Below are positions 4,097 through 6,157 of a stretch of 6,157 nt of DNA, piece by piece. Source of the stretch: an uncultured Prevotella sp. (GTDB lineage Bacteria; Bacteroidota; Bacteroidia; Bacteroidales; Bacteroidaceae); contig CAAGFF010000160.1 in NCBI GenBank assembly GCA_900769055.1, positions 1 through 6,157 of the forward strand, given 5' to 3'. How positions within the stretch are numbered: the first letter of the stretch is position 1; every line of letters starts with the position of its first letter. The position numbers and the translations under genes are program-made. The notes under the pieces are model-generated. The model worked only from the letters and a program-made list of their open reading frames with translations. It made no database searches and had not been told where the DNA came from.

Positions 4097-6076
4097 ATGA
4101 AAAGAGTGCTATCCATAGCGTTAATATCGCTATGTTGTACAGAAGTCCTTGCAGAGACAAAGAGCATATACTCGCCTGACGGCAAAATGCAATTGAGCCT
4201 TATAGCAGAAGATGGCACACTGAAGTATCAGGTGAGATACGAAGGAAAGGAAATGATTGCGCCTTCAGCCCTCGGATTAAAGACCGACATGGGTGACTAT
4301 ACACGTCATCTCACCGCCACGAAATGGACGGAAAACAGAATCGACGAGACTTATACGATGAGCCGCACGAAGGCTTCCACGGTGCATTATGTGGCTAATG
4401 CCATGGCTGTAGAACTGAAAGCTGAGGGTTGCCCCTACCCCATGACTGTCGTGATGCAGGTAAGCAACAATGACATTGCATATAAATATCAGTTGGGCGG
4501 CTCTGACAACAACGTGAAAGACGAGCCACGTCGCGCTACAATCTTCTCAGAAGCATCGTCTTTTCGCTTCCCTGACAAGACGACAACGTACCTTTGCCCA
4601 CAAATAGGAGGCAACCATCAAGGGTGGATGAGCACCAAACCCAGTTACGAAGAGGAGTATGCTGCCGATGCACAGATGGCGGTAAAGTCAAGGTTTGGCT
4701 TAGGATATACATTCCCTTGCCTCTTCAAAGTGGGAGAAGACGGCTGGGTTCTCGTCAGCGAAACCGGCGTGGGAAGCAACTATTGCGGTTCGCACCTCTC
4801 TGACTTTGATGCGTCGAAAGGCTACACCATCGCCTATCCCTCCTTGGAAGAGTATCACGGTCTCGGCTCCAACGCTCCCGCTATCACCTTACCGGGAGAG
4901 ACTCCATGGCGCACCATAACCGTAGGAGCAGACCTAAAGCCTATCGTAGAGACGACGATAAGTTACGACGTAGTAAAGCCTCTGTATGAACCACGCGAGG
5001 AATACAAGGCGGGACGCTACACATGGAGCTGGCTAATATGGCAGGACAATTCCATCAACTATGCCGATCAGGTAAAATTCATAGACACAGCAGCGGAGAT
5101 GGGATACGAATACTGCCTCGTAGATAATTATTGGGACACGAACATCGGACGTGAAGGCATAGAAAAACTCAGCCGTTATGCCCAGAGCAAGGGAGTCAGC
5201 CTGATACTTTGGTACAACAGCAACGGCTATGCCAACGATGCACCGCAAGGCCCGCGCAACTGCATGAAGACGAGCATACAACGTGAGAAAGAAATGGCAT
5301 GGCTGGAGAAGATAGGAGTCAAAGGCATCAAAGTGGATTTCTTTGCAGGAGACAAGCAGGAAACGATGCAGCAATATGAAGACATACTCTCTGATGCCAA
5401 CCGCCATGGGCTGCAGGTTGTCTTCCATGGATGCACGCTGCCACGCGGCTGGGAGAGGATGTACCCCAACTTCGTAGCTTCCGAGGCAGTCCTTGCATCG
5501 GAGAATGTATTCTTCTCGGAGCATCATGCCAAGCAGGAAGGTTTCGAACTTACCATGCACCCGTTCTCACGCAACGCCGTGGCAAGCATGGACTGGGGCG
5601 GCACTATCATGAACAGACATATCAGCAAGGACAACAAAAGCCGTCACCAACGTTATACTACGGACATCTTCGAGATAGCAAGTGCCATCGTCAATCAGAC
5701 AAGCGTGCAATGTATAGCCATTCAGCCCAACAATCTTTCGGAGTTGCCGCAGTTTGAACTCGATATTCTAAAGAAGATACCTACCACGTGGGATGAGACT
5801 TGTTACCTTGAAGGTTATCCTACACATTATATAATAATGGCACGCCGCACGGGCGAAGAATGGTATGTGGCAGGACTGAACGGCACGGATAAACCTATCA
5901 CCACAACCCTCTGCCTCCCACAGTTCGCTGGCAAAGAGGTGTCTCTTTACGCTGACAATGCGAAGAAGAAAGCGGGAGAAACCGTTGCTTCATCTTTCAT
6001 AAAGAAAGTCAAGGTCGGCAAGGATGGCAAGATAAAGGTCACTATTCAGGCTATGGGGGGAATAATTGTGGTTTAG
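4097..6076 (+). CDS. Exported GH97 glycoside hydrolase, retaining (alpha-galactosidase-like) type
   Basis: A 659-residue enzyme with a signal peptide (KR, then a hydrophobic stretch to VLA; cleavage expected after Ala19), so probably periplasmic. Order: N-terminal beta-sandwich (about 20-290, opening KSIYSPDGKMQLSL), a TIM-barrel catalytic domain (about 300-560), and a C-terminal beta domain (about 565-659, with EEWYVAGLNG). Asp414 in GIKVDFFAGD aligns with nucleophile Asp415 of the retaining B. thetaiotaomicron enzyme BT1871, and Glu469 in ASEAVLASEN aligns with its acid/base Glu470. SusB-type inverting members lack this Asp nucleophile. HGCTLPRGWERMYPNF between them is typical of the family. 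Release of alpha-galactose from oligosaccharides is therefore the best guess; alpha-glucosidase or another alpha-sugar is possible. It follows the aminopeptidase by 6 bp, with no susC/susD or other carbohydrate gene in view. Cys13-Cys14 do not form a convincing lipobox. Confidence 0.93.
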   Translation: MKRVLSIALISLCCTEVLAETKSIYSPDGKMQLSLIAEDGTLKYQVRYEGKEMIAPSALGLKTDMGDYTRHLTATKWTENRIDETYTMSRTKASTVHYVANAMAVELKAEGCPYPMTVVMQVSNNDIAYKYQLGGSDNNVKDEPRRATIFSEASSFRFPDKTTTYLCPQIGGNHQGWMSTKPSYEEEYAADAQMAVKSRFGLGYTFPCLFKVGEDGWVLVSETGVGSNYCGSHLSDFDASKGYTIAYPSLEEYHGLGSNAPAITLPGETPWRTITVGADLKPIVETTISYDVVKPLYEPREEYKAGRYTWSWLIWQDNSINYADQVKFIDTAAEMGYEYCLVDNYWDTNIGREGIEKLSRYAQSKGVSLILWYNSNGYANDAPQGPRNCMKTSIQREKEMAWLEKIGVKGIKVDFFAGDKQETMQQYEDILSDANRHGLQVVFHGCTLPRGWERMYPNFVASEAVLASENVFFSEHHAKQEGFELTMHPFSRNAVASMDWGGTIMNRHISKDNKSRHQRYTTDIFEIASAIVNQTSVQCIAIQPNNLSELPQFELDILKKIPTTWDETCYLEGYPTHYIIMARRTGEEWYVAGLNGTDKPITTTLCLPQFAGKEVSLYADNAKKKAGETVASSFIKKVKVGKDGKIKVTIQAMGGIIVV

Positions 6077-6087
6077 TGGGGGGATGT

Positions 6088-6108
6088 CTCCTCGACCTGG
6101 TCGAAGAG
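6088..6108. repeat. Near-perfect palindrome, copy 2 of the dispersed element
   Basis: CTCCTCGACC (6088-6097) and GGTCGAAGAG (6099-6108) are inverted arms around a T, with one mismatch (C6091 opposite A6105). Bases 6092-6108 are identical to 1173-1189. It lies 11 bp past the GH97 stop, after a run of six Gs, and is followed at 6116-6125 by ACAACTAAAC, a word also found downstream of copy 1 (1274-1283). It may act as a 3'-end hairpin, but no U-run follows. The rest of 6109-6157 holds only a weak GGTC-ATTA-GACC stem and no recognisable gene. Confidence 0.7.
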
Positions 6109-6157
6109 CACCTGGACAACTAAACCCAAATCGGTCATTAGACCACAAAAGTTCAAA

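Noticed and set aside
5033..5560. 175-codon open frame on the minus strand within the GH97 gene
   Set aside because: It lies antisense to the strongly conserved catalytic domain and its translation shows no family motifs, so it is a shadow of the real gene.
6130..6143. Small GGTC-ATTA-GACC stem near the right edge
   Set aside because: A four-base stem is expected by chance, and the flanking sequence is cut off by the window end.

Overview
The window looks like ordinary chromosomal DNA from a Bacteroidales bacterium, most likely of the Bacteroides/Prevotella group. The support is: two start regions carrying the Bacteroidetes promoter pattern (TTTG, about 20 bases, TAnnTTTG), no recognisable Shine-Dalgarno sequence before any start codon, a GH97 glycosidase (a family typical of these organisms), and a dihydrofolate reductase with the LIYWLPNDL active-site loop. 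The genus is inferred, not proven. No tRNA, rRNA, CRISPR array, transposase or phage gene was seen.

Layout, left to right. (1) 2-58 is the last 18 codons of an unidentified plus-strand gene, followed at 134-532 by a small hotdog-fold acyl-CoA thioesterase of the PaaI type. (2) 533-656 is a convergent intergenic region with a long imperfect hairpin and a G-free, A/C-rich tract. (3) 657-2592 is a minus-strand cluster, read right to left as an Lrp/AsnC regulator (2592-2104), thymidylate synthase thyA (2100-1294) and dihydrofolate reductase folA (1142-657). The regulator and thyA are 3 bp apart. thyA and folA are separated by 151 bp filled with a perfect palindrome, a G-rich tract and five tandem 8-bp repeats. 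(4) 2593-2788 is a divergent control region with one good promoter on each strand and an inverted repeat over the regulator's -7 box. (5) 2789-6076 holds two plus-strand genes 6 bp apart: an M18 aminopeptidase and an exported GH97 glycosidase with the retaining (alpha-galactosidase-type) catalytic residues. (6) 6077-6157 holds a second copy of the palindrome.

How the genes work together. ThyA makes dTMP and releases dihydrofolate, and FolA reduces that dihydrofolate back to tetrahydrofolate, so the cluster encodes both key steps of the thymidylate cycle. The co-directional Lrp-type gene may regulate itself and perhaps the cluster and the divergent aminopeptidase. The aminopeptidase (cytoplasmic peptide trimming) and the GH97 enzyme (periplasmic sugar release) are probably cotranscribed but have no obvious shared pathway, and no susC/susD pair is visible.

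No clearly new multi-gene system is present. The least explained material is the intergenic DNA: a palindromic element present twice with an exact 17-bp core, G/T-rich and A/C-rich tracts at three gene ends, and a dyad at the lrp promoter.
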